From Dipteris shenzhenensis (Eukaryota; Polypodiophyta; Polypodiopsida; Gleicheniales): a stretch of 64,000 nucleotides of DNA. Shown here one piece after another: positions 1-11,126 of the stretch. Each line of letters starts with the position of its first letter. Position 1 is the first letter of the stretch. The position numbers and the translations under genes are program-made. The notes under the pieces are model-generated. The model was not told where the DNA came from. It was given only the letters and a program-made list of their open reading frames with translations, and searched no databases. The stretch is taken from NCBI GenBank assembly GCA_047967505.1, contig CM106540.1. One strand, 5' to 3'.

Positions 1-385
1 GGACTGCTGCTGTACGGATGTACGGCTCAAGCTTCTTGCGTAGTACGGGCACGTATGGAAGGTAGTACGTCGAACAGCTTTGAAGGTGTGTACTACCTAG
101 CAGCCAGCAGGCTGTGCATACGACTAGGCGCAGATCTGTTGTACGGAAGTAGGTACAGATTGGCACAGTACGGACGATGCGACGCGATGTAGCGGAAGAC
201 TGTACGGTAGAGGAGCGCATGTTGTATGGCAGAGTGTATGGGCTGTACGGAATCAGTCCGTACAGATTGTACAGATGGACTGTACGGACGACGAGCTGCT
301 GACGATGAACTGTACGGACGACGAGCAGGGAGCAGGGTAGCTGGGTAGGAAGCTAGGAGCAGGGTCTTGCTGCTCTGATACCAAA
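1..385 (-). mobile_element. Leader of a minus-strand copia element (GTACGG-rich)
   Basis: This is the start of the internal region of a Ty1/copia-type element whose body lies left of the window. On the plus strand it is full of variants of TACGGA and GTACGG, and it ends at a primer binding site at 372-383 next to the LTR that starts at 386. No gag or pol is visible. The open frames here are by-products of the short-period repeat and are not called genes. Confidence 0.65.
372..383 (-). other. tRNA-iMet primer binding site of the left copia element
   Basis: The plus strand reads GCTCTGATACCA, the reverse complement of TGGTATCAGAGC, the primer binding site complementary to the 3' end of plant initiator tRNA-Met. 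It lies 2 bp from the LTR at 386, so the element is on the minus strand and this LTR is its 5' LTR. Confidence 0.8.
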
Positions 386-632
386 TGTTAGAAACCAAGA
401 GAGTGAGAGAGCAGGAAGTAAGAGAGCTGAACGTAGTGTTTGCAATAGAAGAAGTAACTGTTACAAGAAGTGGGATGGGTTTTGTCTAAATGACAAAACC
501 TTATCCATCACTAACCGTAGTTAGTGAACTAACTGTGGTTAGGGGGAAAAACCTCTAAATGAGGGAAAAGTGCCCCTAACCTACTTATTACATTATATTG
601 GTCACTGCTGAATTATAATAATAATTCTAACA
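386..632 (-). repeat. 5' LTR of the left copia element
   Basis: A 247-bp segment starts TGTTAGAA and ends TTCTAACA, an 8-bp perfect terminal inverted repeat with the usual TG...CA ends. The primer binding site lies just inside. Only one LTR is in the window, so its age cannot be estimated here. Confidence 0.75.
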
Positions 633-844
633 AACTACTCCACCTCAATGAGCAATAATTGTCCATGCCTATGCAACCCAATATAGAACTGCCCACCGTG
701 ATAATGATTGGTCTGAAATCAACCCAAATATGATGATGCACGACTATAGACAATGCCTTGCACTCTTTGGTATTTTAATTTCAGCCTGAAAATTTGAAGG
801 TCTACCTCTTTGTAACCATGTATCTGGTATTCACACTGCTGAGT
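633..844. other. Unassigned sequence left of the older LINE relic
   Basis: No open frame or repeat structure that I can support. It may be 3' flank of the older LINE relic that continues at 845. Confidence 0.3.
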
Positions 845-1148
845 AAGTCGGAGAAAGCTCTGAAATAGGAGCTAGCAACCAAGGTGGAGGACTATACATC
901 CAGAAAATGCCTTGCTCCGTAAATACATAGAATACATTTGAAGGCCAAGTCTTGTAGAAACACACCCGCATCTCAACGGTCGTCCGAGTTCTTTTTTTTA
1001 AGTCGGAGAAAGCTCTGAAATAGGAGCTAGCAACCAAGGTGGAGGACTATACATCCAGAAAATGCCTTGCTCCGTAAATACATAGAATACATTTGAAGGA
1101 CAAGCCTTGTAGAAACACACCCGCATCTCAACGGTCGTTCGAGTTCTT
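831..1148 (-). pseudogene. Older LINE relic, left part (ORF2 carboxyl end)
   Basis: On the minus strand this reads as an open peptide that continues the frame of the LINE-like peptide at 11682-12200, once the 10.5-kb younger LINE between them is taken out. It is therefore the 3' part of an older LINE that was the target of the younger one. The end of the relic to the left is not defined. Confidence 0.5.
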
Positions 1149-1153
1149 TTTTT
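845..1153. repeat. 155-bp tandem duplication at the LINE 3' junction
   Basis: Two head-to-tail copies start at 845 and 1000, both beginning AAGTCGGAGAAAGC and ending with the LINE target sequence followed by a run of T. The copies differ at only a few bases. The first copy already contains a T-run like the LINE poly(A) tail, so the duplication appears to include the LINE 3' junction. Confidence 0.85.
1133..1148. other. LINE target-site duplication, 3' side
   Basis: GGTCGTTCGAGTTCTT here matches 11666-11681 with one substitution. A long duplication next to a poly(A) tail is the mark of target-primed reverse transcription. Confidence 0.75.
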
Positions 1154-1247
1154 TTGCAAAAAAGAGACTTATATTAAGTATTAAAGAAAACCGTTAGAGC
1201 AAGCTCCATACGGGAATACGGAATACACCATGCAATGCATGAAAAGC

Positions 1248-4200
1248 TCAAGAGCCAAAAAGAAAGGATTGGGGCTGATAGTGCCATCTCAATCCGGTAG
1301 CAACCTCCGAGAAAAAGGGAGAACCCCTCCAAACTCGAAGAAATACAGTCCTCCTAGAAGAGGTTGCCCGTGAAAGGCCCTGCATGCTAGCCCATATGGC
1401 TATCAAAGTGTGAACCGTGTCACTCCAAATACCCGTGAACACCTGTGATGGGTGTATCTGGGTGTCATCCAAGGCCTCTGTGCATCTGGCTCTCCAAATG
1501 TGCCAAGAGGAAATGCTAGCCAAAATCACCCAAGAGGTGTTCATTGAAACATGTGAAGCTCTGAAAGGAATATGTGGTACATCCTGAAGAGAGCAGGGCT
1601 CTATCACTTGTCGGCGGATCGAGAGTGCCCAAGAAGAAGGCTCACTCTCATAAAACACCTGGGGCGTGGTAAGGGATAACCATGCGACGGAGCCCCAAGT
1701 CATGAAGAAAGGGGAAGTATGAAAAATGCTGAGTATCCGAGCAACTCCTTTTCAAACAATTCTCGCTTGATTGCAGTCCCAAAGGCAATGTCGCACTGAC
1801 TCCTCTGCAGAATGACAACGAGGGCAAGTGGGATCAGCCCCAAATCGTGATCTCCACAGGTTCACTGCAATCCCTCCATGAATAGAAAGCAACAAAAAAA
1901 AGAGTGATCTTTCTATTTCTGAGGGATTTCTAGAGCCTCCTCCAGAAATTCCTACGCAAATCTGCGGTGATGAAGAAGCTATCCCAATGGGGGGCTCTGG
2001 AGGGAATCCACCCTCTACTGCTCAGCCAAAATCTCCTGGCATTTCCAACCGTGAAACGAAAAAAGGGAATCCCCCTCTCTCGGTGCCCGTGATCTATCCA
2101 CTCCCACTCTCCTGGGTCCCACTGCAAGCACCTGATAGGTGCACCTCCATATAACCACAACCTCTAGGATCCTAGGGCCAAGAGCAGAGGGTCGGGGTCT
2201 AAGTACCACTGCAAGCCCGCTCCATGGTCCACAAAACCAGCAATCGTGACAAGCTGAAAGGCAACCTCTAGAAGAATATCATCCGTGGATCTAGAGAGTA
2301 TACCTCATCCCCAACGTCAAAGACTAGAGCATCTTTCCCGAGATCTCGAAGAGCGATCACCTGTAGAGGAATTACTATCCTCGAAAAAGCTCCCATCCAA
2401 GTGGTGGAAGTAATAGGCATCTCAACTGTCCATTCCACCGGGATGGCTGCATCTATCTGCTGAATCCTGCGTGCTACCCCTCTGAGGTGACTCACGGACT
2501 GTAGCCTCTGATCCTCAGGAAGCCTGATAAAAGCCTTCCAAGTGCCTACTGTGGGCCTCTCTCCCATCTAGACCACTGCATATAATGGGAAGTGCCCAGT
2601 GGTCTGCCATGCTCATCAAGTATACTATTGTTCCAAATGATCGGCTACCTATCAATCTCTTCAAGGGTAGAGGGCGGAACCTTTCGAAGAGTGTTCCTGA
2701 AGCTCCCCCAAGCTTTTAGGATGGCAGTCATGAGAGGAGAGGCAGGAGACTTGAGAGAGGCAGAATTAAAAATCCAGCAAGGGCTGTCCATCCAATCATC
2801 TCAAGGTAGGTGTGCAAGCCTGAATGCGTCTAAAAAAGAAATTCTTCCGAGGTTCCTGCCTAGGCATGAGTCCCCTCACCACCACCTTACAAAGCAATGC
2901 CCTGCACTGCAAGTCCAGGTCAATGATATTAAGGTCCCCTTCCCATGTAGGGAGAATAATGGTCTCCCAAGCCACCCTCGCTGCAACATCTGCCATGCCA
3001 TCAAGTCCACTCCATAAAAAATTCATGACTGGTCTAATTAGCTGAGTGATGCAATCCCTAGACCGGCACCAGCAAGAACACACAAACCAGCCAAGAGAAC
3101 TTGGTTCACTACCACAACTATAGAGGTAAGGTCGAGTTTGGCTGAGCTCCAAAAAAGGAGCTTTTTTCTTATACTTTCTAGTAGTAGGGTAAATTGCTGT
3201 GCTAGAGAGATGCCCAATCCTACCTGGCATCCCAAATATCTGACAAGAACACCCCTCTGAATCCAGGAAAAGCCAATGTCAACTCCCCATCCTGGAGTGT
3301 CCTCATCACTTATCCAAAAGCCAAAGGATTTATGCTAGTTAATGTGTGCCCCTGCAGCTGAGCAAAAAATATCCAAGGCTGTCCGGAAAGAAGCAAGTGA
3401 CTGCGAAGAGGCCTCAATAAAAATAGCAGTGTGATCAGCCAACTCACAGTCAAGAAGCTCCTGCTCCTGTCTCAAGGGCAATCTCAACCCATAAAGCTCA
3501 GCCTAAGATCTAAGGAAGATACTCATAGCTTCTGCCACAAAAAGAAAGAGGAATGGGGCTAAAGGGCATCCCTGATGAACTAATCTGGAAATCTGAAACC
3601 TGTCACCCCTTACCCCTCCAATCAAAACTTGGTTGTGGGCTGATTTGTAAAGGGAGGCCACCCCTCTAATCCATGCATCTGAAAATCCAAATCGTAGAAG
3701 AGTGCCCTCAAGAAAACCCCAATCTACTCTGTCATAGGCTTTCTCAAAGTCCAGGAGTAGAACTGCCAGCCTCTGCCCGCTCCCTCTGCCCGCTCTGCAT
3801 AGCCCACTCTGTGGCTTCCCAAAAGGAAAAGATATTATCAAATATGCTCCTGCCATGCACAAAGCCTGTCTGAGTATCATGGATGAGGTCTGAAAGAAGG
3901 GGCTGCAATCGGATGCTGATTGCCTGGGCAAGGATTTTGTATAGAGTGCCCAAAAGAGTGATGGGTCTCCAATGGGATACAAAATTCCTGTTGCCACCTT
4001 TCGGGATAAGGTGTATGAGTCCCTCAATCAGTGAGTCAGACATCTCACCCGAGTCCCAAATGCCCTGTAGAGCTGAAGTAATATGGTCACCTATCATATT
4101 CCAAAAGGCTGTAAAAAAAGGAGTAAGACCATCAGAACCAGGGCATTTGCCCTTACGAATGGCGGAGAGAGCAGTCTTGGACTCTGTGTTGGTAAAGCGT

Positions 4201-5471
4201 GCATGAAGTGAGCATATCATCTCTGGTGTGACCAACATAGGTAAACTCTGCCAAATTTCATCTCTAGCCACATCTCTGGCCTGTGTGTTAGGATCTGCGG
4301 AAAGAAGGGAGGCATAGAAATCTATCGCTAAGTGCATGACGATATCCGGATGTGACTGCAAAACGCCGTCAGAGTCAATAAGCTGCCTGACACTCTCTCT
4401 ACTATGTCTGGGACCAAGTGTAGAGAAAAAGTGTTTATTGACTCTTCCTCCCATCTGTATCCAGAAGGACTCCCATGCATGGAAGGCATACTCAGCTCTC
4501 TAATCAAGCAATGTCTGCAAGTGAGCCCTTGCCATAGCAAGGCGCTCCTATACCCAAGCATTTGATGGTCGTTTTTGCTCCTCCCTCTGCAAGGTTGTCA
4601 ACTGCCGGCGGATACCAACCTCCCGCTTGAGTACCTCACCTCGCCGAGCACTAGCAACGGAGTGATAAAAGTCGCTGATACTGGAAAGTGCTGTGGCCAC
4701 ATGTGAAGGACCACCCCCCCCCTGGATGTGAGAAACCCAGATCTCCAAGACTGCCTCTGTGAGAGTCTCATCCATGTATAAGGCATCGTGAGACCGTCCT
4801 CTTAGATGGGGCTCTAAGATGGACAAAACTACCAGAAAATAGTCGGAAGTGGAAACCCCAGGTGCAATGCAAACTGTCCCCCCTCTATCAAGAGCCCAAT
4901 CATCCACATAGAATCTGTCAACCCGGGCATGGATAGGCATCTGCACCCTATGGTTCGACCATGAAAACAAAAGTGACTGAGACTAAACATGAAATGCATC
5001 ATTTGACCAAACATCTTTGCCACTGAACCTGAACAAGAAGGCATCCCAAGCTGCTCTCTCGAGGGAATGAATACCACCTTCTCTACCTCCTTGCTTATCA
5101 GAAGGTGCCTCAACCATGTTGAAGTCACCTCCAATAATCCACGAATCTGCAATGTCAGCGCACGAGAGCAACTCTTTCCAAAACAGAACACGGTCCCCTC
5201 TATTGTTCGGAGCATAGAGGTTGAGGAAACCAACCTTATGTCCATCAATAAGAAGTAAAACCCATTGGGCCCTGGAGGGGGTTATGGTACCGTGTCCAAT
5301 GATCAAAGGGAGAATGGAATCTGAAAGTGATATGCATGTACCTCCTTTGGTTCCCAAGGCAGGAGGCCAAAAAGTCCGGCCTGAAAGCAGCTTACCTGAC
5401 TTGCAGCAATCTCTGACATCCAGTTTGTGTTCCTGAAGAAAAAGAATGTCTAGGGAACCACCTGAAACACC
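1248..5471 (-). pseudogene. LINE ORF2: endonuclease, reverse transcriptase, zinc-binding domain (broken)
   Basis: Segments in order on the minus strand: AP-type endonuclease at 5471-4983 (ILFLQEHKL, LNLYAPNN and IIGGDFNMV motifs); reverse transcriptase at about 4454-3400 ([39 protein letters not shown]); a thumb/connection region at 3230-2800; and a zinc-binding CPRC...HCLWDC tail near 1850-1790, ending at a stop near 1248. The catalytic motif normally read as A-D-D is A-D-H here (LADHTAIF near 3440), so the polymerase is probably dead. Several frameshifts split the frame. The endonuclease amino end is cut at 5471 by the copia insertion. The family is plant L1-like. Confidence 0.8.
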
Positions 5472-5476
5472 TGGAT
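5472..5476. other. Target duplication of the inner copia element, left
   Basis: TGGAT immediately left of the LTR, matched by TGGAT at 9594-9598. The copia element therefore inserted as one unit and has not recombined since. Confidence 0.9.
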
Positions 5477-5747
5477 TGTAGGCCATCCTCTGGTGGTTCT
5501 AGTGATGCCCTATAGGCCATGGTATGAGCCTTGTAGGCATAAATAACGACACTTATAGTGTTAGTGTCTTTTAGGCCACATAGGACACACTTAGTCCTAT
5601 GTGACACCTAGGACACTTAGTCCTAGGTCTAGGTACTTGTACCTTGTACTCCTTTGTTTTTGATTATCCAACTTTGACGTGACGGCTAAGGCGTTTATCA
5701 TCGACTCTTTTGCTACCTGCACTCTCTCTCTCCTAAGCGATCCTTTA
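5477..5747 (+). repeat. 5' LTR of the inner copia element
   Basis: Starts TGTAGGCCATCC and ends CCTTTA, where the terminal CA seen in the right LTR has become TA. It carries two adjacent hairpin sequences at 5578-5602 and 5606-5628. Confidence 0.9.
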
Positions 5748-5748
5748 G

Positions 5749-5760
5749 TGGTATCAGAGC
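5749..5760 (+). other. tRNA-iMet primer binding site, inner copia
   Basis: TGGTATCAGAGC, one base after the LTR. It is the classic plant copia primer site. Confidence 0.9.
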
Positions 5761-6588
5761 TGGGGCTTGACTCATCTTCCTACTTCCGGTCTTCCTGCTG
5801 CAACTATCCGTATTTCTTCCATACATCTGTCCGTACATTTGACGCCGTACAACAGTACCTGCGCCATCGTACGTCCGTACCTTCACCCATATAGGATTGT
5901 ACCTGCGTCATCGTACGTACGTACCTGCATACGGAAGGTGCTGTAACTGGTTCGTACACTCGTTGTACAAGGCTGTACCTGTGCCGTACAATGGTACGTA
6001 TTGTATCTGCGACGTACAGTCACGTATCTGCGTTGCTATACATCCGTACAGATCTGTACCAACACTCCGTACTTGCCAGTACAGGTATCATACTTATTCC
6101 GTACAACAGTATGTGCATTGCCGTACATGTGATCCGTACACTGTACCGTACATTTGTACCAACCTACATCCGTACAGTATACCGTACCTTCTCATTATCT
6201 TCGCTGTACTTTGTACCTACGCTGTCCATACAGCTAGTACTTCTTTCAAGGTCTTTGTACAGGTGTTCCACGTACACGGTCACATTTAGGACATTGGACA
6301 TTGAGCTACATTTGCATACATTGATTCACATTTGCAAAAATTTCAGCAAAATTTGGGGCTTTTCTGCATTTGCCCTCTTTTTGGCCTATTTGCCCTCAAT
6401 AAATTTGGGGCTTTTGCCAGATTTGCTGTTTTTACAGTGAACATTGCCTGCCACAGTCACATTTGGGTCAGATCTGCATTTGCCCTTTGATGCAGATATT
6501 TGCTGTCATTTTTGGACAGCCAGCTTTTTGCAGTGATAGCCTTGAGGCTTTTGGGTTTTCAGGTCTTTTTTAGGGTATCACATTTGCT
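5761..6588 (+). other. Leader of the inner copia element, rich in CCGTAC/GTACCT
   Basis: An untranslated leader of about 830 bp. Its first half (5800-6280) is a degenerate array of CGTAC, CCGTACA and GTACCTGC units. The second half is rich in CATTTG and TTTGCC. The long frames crossing it are products of this composition and are not supported as genes. Confidence 0.6.
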
Positions 6589-7220
6589 ATGGCTGGGAAC
6601 AATCAAGATTTATTTGGAGTTCTTCGTGAAGATGATAAGTTGGATGGCACCAACTATCCGATGTGGTCTATGAAACATATTCTTGTTGCAAAGCATTTGT
6701 GGAATATTGTTTCTGGGGCTGATCTGAGGCCAGCCAATGCTACAGTGGTTGCCTCTACTGCTGGTCCCTCTGCAGGGTGTACTCCTTCTGATGCCTCTTC
6801 CTCTAGCACTCCTACTGCTGCTCTTCCAACTCAAGAACAGTCAAGATGGGATGCAAGAGATGCAAATGCACATTCATGCATTGCTTTATCATGCAAGAGA
6901 ATCATTATTCCACACATCCGGTCTTGCAGGACAGCAAAGGATGCTTGGGATAAATTGGCTTCTCTCTATCAGATTCGCAATGAAGCTCGTGTTGCATATT
7001 TGAGAAGGCAATTATAGGAAGTCAGTATGAATGAAGGTGACTCTATGGATGCATACCTGACAAAGGTCAAGGACCTCATGGAACAGCTTGCCAACATTGA
7101 TGAGGTGGTGCCAAATTCACAGCTTGTCAGTACCACATTGAATGGATTGCCAGATACATATCAAGGGTTTGCTACAACCCTTTGATTAGTGGCCATGGGT
7201 AATCCAGACCACTATTCTTT
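6589..7220 (+). pseudogene. Copia gag (UBN2-type), broken
   Basis: The ATG at 6589 opens a gag capsid frame with the family's early pattern of a DGTNYPMWSMK-like segment near residues 19-29 and an ARDANAHSCIALS segment. It stops at TAG 7015-7017. The reading continues in frame beyond that stop with typical gag text (MDAYLTKVKDLMEQL) and then meets further stops. The carboxyl-terminal zinc knuckle is missing. It would have encoded the capsid protein that packages the RNA. Confidence 0.8.
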
Positions 7221-7312
7221 GATCAGCTAGTTACTTTGCTTTTGAAGGAAGAACAAAGTAGAGCTAAGTCAGTAGAGATGTAATCTTTGCTGAACATTCA
7301 ACTTCTCCTCTT

Positions 7313-9166
7313 GTGGACTGCAAAACTAAGCCAGATGTTGACATGGTTGATGCCTTTGAATCTTGGTTACCTCTGCCATCCTCAGAAGAGGACTTTGACC
7401 AGCAACATGAACCTCCTACAAGCCCTCCACCAAGCAATAATCAGCCACTACCTCATGCTGATTCGCAGGTTTCTGTTCTGGCACAAAATGATCCCACTAT
7501 TCATGATGCAGTCATTGAAGAAAGAGCTGTCAATAGACAGCAAAGGCAAGTTCCCAGATGGCTTCTTGATACATTGAGGGACAGCAAACAAGATCAGCCT
7601 TTTGCCGCCCAGACAAGATCAGGGAATAGACAGCATGGTCACTTTCTTGAGTTTGCACTCCTTGCTACAGCTTGCAATGAAGAGCCTCTGTGCCATAAAG
7701 ATGCTTTTGACAGCAAAGAGTGGATGGATGCAATGAGAGCTGAGTTACATTCCATTGCTAAAAATGACACATGGGAATTAGTAGATCTCCCTCCAGGCAA
7801 GCATGCCATTGGAACAAGGTGGGTCTACAAATTAAAAAGGAAATCTGATGGCAGCATAGATCGATACAAAGCCCGTCTTGTTGCAAAAGGGTATGCCCAA
7901 CAACGAGGCATTGACTTTGAGGAGACATTTGCTCCCACATCCAGGATTACTACCATTAGATGTGTCATTTCCATTGCAGCCCATCATCATTGGCAAGTAC
8001 ACCAACTTGACATCAAGACTGCTTTTCTTCATGGTGATCTGCAGGAAGAAGTCTATGTCACACAACCTCCTGGCTTTGAGGTTGTTAATTCTGAAAATAA
8101 GGTATGCCAGCTTAGAAAAGCCCTTTATGGTTTGAAGCAGGCACCCAAGGCATGGTATGCCCAAATTCATGCACACTTACTATCCCTTGGTTTTTAGAAT
8201 AGTCCCTCAGAACCCACTCTTTATGTCCACGGGAGTGGATCTAATTTTTTAATGCTGATTTTATATGTGGATGATATAATCATCACGGGCCTAGATACTC
8301 AGCAAATTGCAGCTTTCAAGGCTGATTTGCAGCAGATTTTTGACATGTCAGACATGGGACAGCTCCATTATTATTTGGGCATTCAGTTTGCTCATGTTGA
8401 GGGGGGTATCATGATGTCTTAGTCCAAGTATATTGGACAGCTCCTTGATCGTTTTCAGTTTGAGGATTGCAAGCCAATCTCTACTCCAATGGACCCTGGC
8501 TTCAAATTCTCAGCTCATGATGGGAGCCCACCATGTGATATCACTCTTTATCAGCAGGCTGTTAGATGCCTTATTTATTTATGTCACACCAGACCTGACT
8601 TACAGTGTGCAGTATCTCAGCTGAGCAGATTCATGCACATGCCCAGTTCACAGCATTGGCGGGCAGTGAAGAGAGTCTTCAGATACCTCAGAGGCACTCA
8701 AAATTTAGCCCTCTTCTATGGTGATCATGGTTCACTTACCATGCATGCTTACATGGATAGTGATTGGGCAGGATGTTCCGACACCAGAGTGTCACATATT
8801 GGCAATTCATGTATCTCTTGGCTCAGCAAGAAGCAACCAACAGTTGCCACATCTAGCTGTGAGGCTGAGTACAGGGCAGCTTTCATCGCTACAGTAGAGT
8901 GTGTTTGGCTTCGACAGTTACTTACAGATCTTGATATTCGCCAGACATCCTTCACTATTGTCTACACTGACAGCCAGAGTGCTTTGGCCATTGCGTGTAA
9001 CCCAGTGTTTCATGCGCGTACCAAGCATGTTGAAGTTCACTATCATTATGTTCGGGAGCGGTTGTCAGCAGGAGACATAGAGTTGTCCTATCTTCCCACA
9101 GAGGACAACATAGCAGATATGTTTACAAAGGCACTTCGTCGTCCCAAGTTCGAAGTCTTTCGATAG
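7313..9166 (+). pseudogene. Copia reverse transcriptase and RNase H, broken
   Basis: The frame from about 7313 begins in the linker before RT. Copia RT motifs follow in order: RWVYKLKRKSDG near 7820, RYKARLVAKGYAQQ near 7864, QLDIKTAFLHGDL near 8004, LYGLKQAPKAWY near 8125 and the active site LYVDDIIITG near 8258. RNase H covers about 8740-9150 (DSDWAG, SSCEAEYRA, YTDSQSALAIA). In-frame TAG codons lie at about 8196 and 8420, so no full polyprotein is made. Integrase and protease, which precede RT in intact copia elements, are absent. Confidence 0.85.
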
Positions 9167-9309
9167 GCTTTACACATGGTTCCCTTTGTTACATGATCTG
9201 ACATTCCTTGTACATTCATAGGTGGCTATATCCTTTTGGATGAACATGTGCCACCATGACCAGAAAATACCAGGTATTCTAAGACGTTTCCAGAGTACTT
9301 CAGCCCATC

Positions 9310-9324
9310 CCATGGAGGGGGGTT
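9310..9324 (+). other. Polypurine tract, inner copia
   Basis: CATGGAGGGGGGTT directly before the right LTR, the usual plus-strand primer. Confidence 0.75.
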
Positions 9325-9593
9325 TGTAGGCCATCCTCTGGTGGTTCTAGTGATGCCCTATAGGCCATGGTATGAGCCTTGTAGGCATAAATAACGACAC
9401 TTATAGTGTTAGTGTCTTTTAGGCCACATAGGACACTTAGTCCTATGTGACACCTAGGACACTTAGTCCTAGGTCTAGGTACTTGTACCCTGTACTCCTT
9501 TGTTTTTGATTATCCAACTTTGACGTGACAGCTAAGGCGTTTATCATCGACTCTTTTGCTACCTGTACTCTCTCTCTCCTAAGCAATCCTTCA
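9325..9593 (+). repeat. 3' LTR of the inner copia element
   Basis: A 269-bp copy of 5477-5747 that keeps the terminal CA. It is followed by target duplication TGGAT at 9594-9598. Confidence 0.9.
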
Positions 9594-9789
9594 TGGATGG
9601 AGCTGATTCCTGATCAGCTGTCTGCGACGGCGATGAGGGATGCCGCCCAATCCCTGTATATTCCAACTGGCTATCCTCATCGGTGGGAGGAAGCGGGTTG
9701 GAATACCTTACCCGACCTTGTGGCGGAGAAAGAACCCTCCATCTGACCTCCTGCCATACACACGAGGTCCAAGGGGAGGAAAGTCCACA

Positions 9790-11020
9790 GGTGAGACAAA
9801 GAAGGATCTCTCAAAAGGGATGTCGATAACTGGCTCTCCGAAAGTGGAAGGTACAAAATCATCATCTGGGAGGTCAGAGAGGTCCTCCAGAGCGAAAAAG
9901 GAGTTCCGCTAAGCCAATCCTAGGGAGGGGGTATGAAGGATTCCTACCGAAGCAAGGAGAGAATGTAAGACCCCCTTCCTCTATCCATAGAAAGAGACAC
10001 CTGTATTGAGTCATGATCAAGAAGTGCTGCGGATGAGGTGCCAACAACTTGGGCTGCTGAGGAAGGTATAGCCTGATCCTGGGGTGGAGTCAAATAAGGC
10101 TCCTGAACACTAGTCTCCTCTCGAGGCTCCAAGGGGCAAGCCTCCGAAGCGGTGGAGGTGTGATCTGAAGTAGAGGGCCTAACCGCGACCGGAAGCCACC
10201 ATGGGCCAGAGGTGGCGCGGGGTGCAGGAGGGACTCGAGTAGCCCTAGGAGGGGGGGGAGCCCGAGTCTGAGGCGGTGCCTGTGGAGCAGTAGGTCCTAC
10301 TCCTGCTCTCTGTCGTAAGCTAGTACGAGCTGGTTGCTTTTTGGGCCTCTTTTTCTTCTTTGGTCAATCTCTGGCGAAGTGCCTCGAGGATCTGCAAATC
10401 TTGCATTGGTTCTGACGACCTACAACCTCAAATCTCTGGCGGAAGAAAGACCCATCGGGTTGCTGTAGCATGATGTGGTCATCTGAAATATTAGGGTCCT
10501 GGACAATGACCCTAACCCTGGGTACCCCATCCATCTTGACCGCCTCAGCAACCGAAGAGGGCTCGCCAAGAAGAGGGGGGATCTCTGCTACCACACCAAA
10601 CCTCTCACCAATAACTGAAAGAAGCTGGTGATAAACTGAGGGGAGACCAGGGAACCTGATGAAAACAGAAACTCCCTACTTAACCTCTTCAACTGGGTCA
10701 AAGCCGAGTTGAAAGGGAAACAAAAAAATCCTCCTGTAGCCTAGAAATAGAAACCCGGCCTGTAGCAAGTCTCTCGTGACGTCCGGGGAATCAAGGCACA
10801 CCTGAAAGAAACTTCGTCCCAACAAACGAACATCCTTAAGGTGGGGGGCGAGGTCCTGGGGAAGCGCCGCAAGCATCCAATCTCTAGCTTGTGACTTGGA
10901 GGGGTGGGAGCCATGGATGCGTGTGAAGAGAGTCGTGAAACACTCATGCTCCAAATCCTTTTCCAACTACTGCAGCTCGTCGTCTTTTGAGAAAGTGACA
11001 GTTCTCGCGGCCGGTGTGGG
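9790..11020 (-). pseudogene. LINE ORF1 (DUF4283-like, zinc knuckle), broken
   Basis: The minus-strand frame from about 10966 starts with a segment typical of plant LINE ORF1/DUF4283 proteins (GRSFFQVCLDSPDV, then GFLFLGYRRIFLFPF). It changes frame near 10670 and then gives PRVRVIVQDPNISDDH and a knuckle-like CKICRSSRHFARDC near 10410-10370. Beyond this it is a low-complexity proline-rich tail with stops. The protein would bind the LINE RNA. It lies upstream of ORF2, from which it is now separated by the copia insertion. Confidence 0.7.
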
Positions 11021-11126
11021 TGGTAACGGATTGACTAAATGGGAACCCATTCGTCAATCGAGGTGGGAAAGGCCGATTCAAACACAAAGAAGAACTCTGT
11101 CCGCTTTCTTGAAGCCCAGGAGACCC

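Larger units (their letters stand above)
5477..9593 (+). mobile_element. Copia element inside the LINE, lacking protease and integrase
   Basis: This 4117-bp Ty1/copia element is flanked by a perfect 5-bp duplication TGGAT. It has LTRs at 5477-5747 and 9325-9593, an initiator-Met primer site at 5749-5760 and a polypurine tract before 9325. The order is leader, gag, a short remnant, reverse transcriptase and RNase H. The zinc knuckle, protease and integrase are absent, apparently through an internal deletion near 7280. In-frame stops in gag and RT make it defective. The LTRs differ by about five substitutions and one 2-bp indel by eye, so the insertion is fairly young and later than the LINE it sits in. 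Confidence 0.9.

Noticed and set aside
93-398. Open frame of 101 codons on the minus strand
   Set aside because: It lies in the GTACGG repeat leader of a copia element. Its composition (Y, R, S, P) comes from the repeat, and no motif is present.
5749-5760. Matches to tRNA-Met 3' end at several sites as tRNA genes
   Set aside because: Only the 12-base primer complement is present beside LTRs. No cloverleaf sequence follows.
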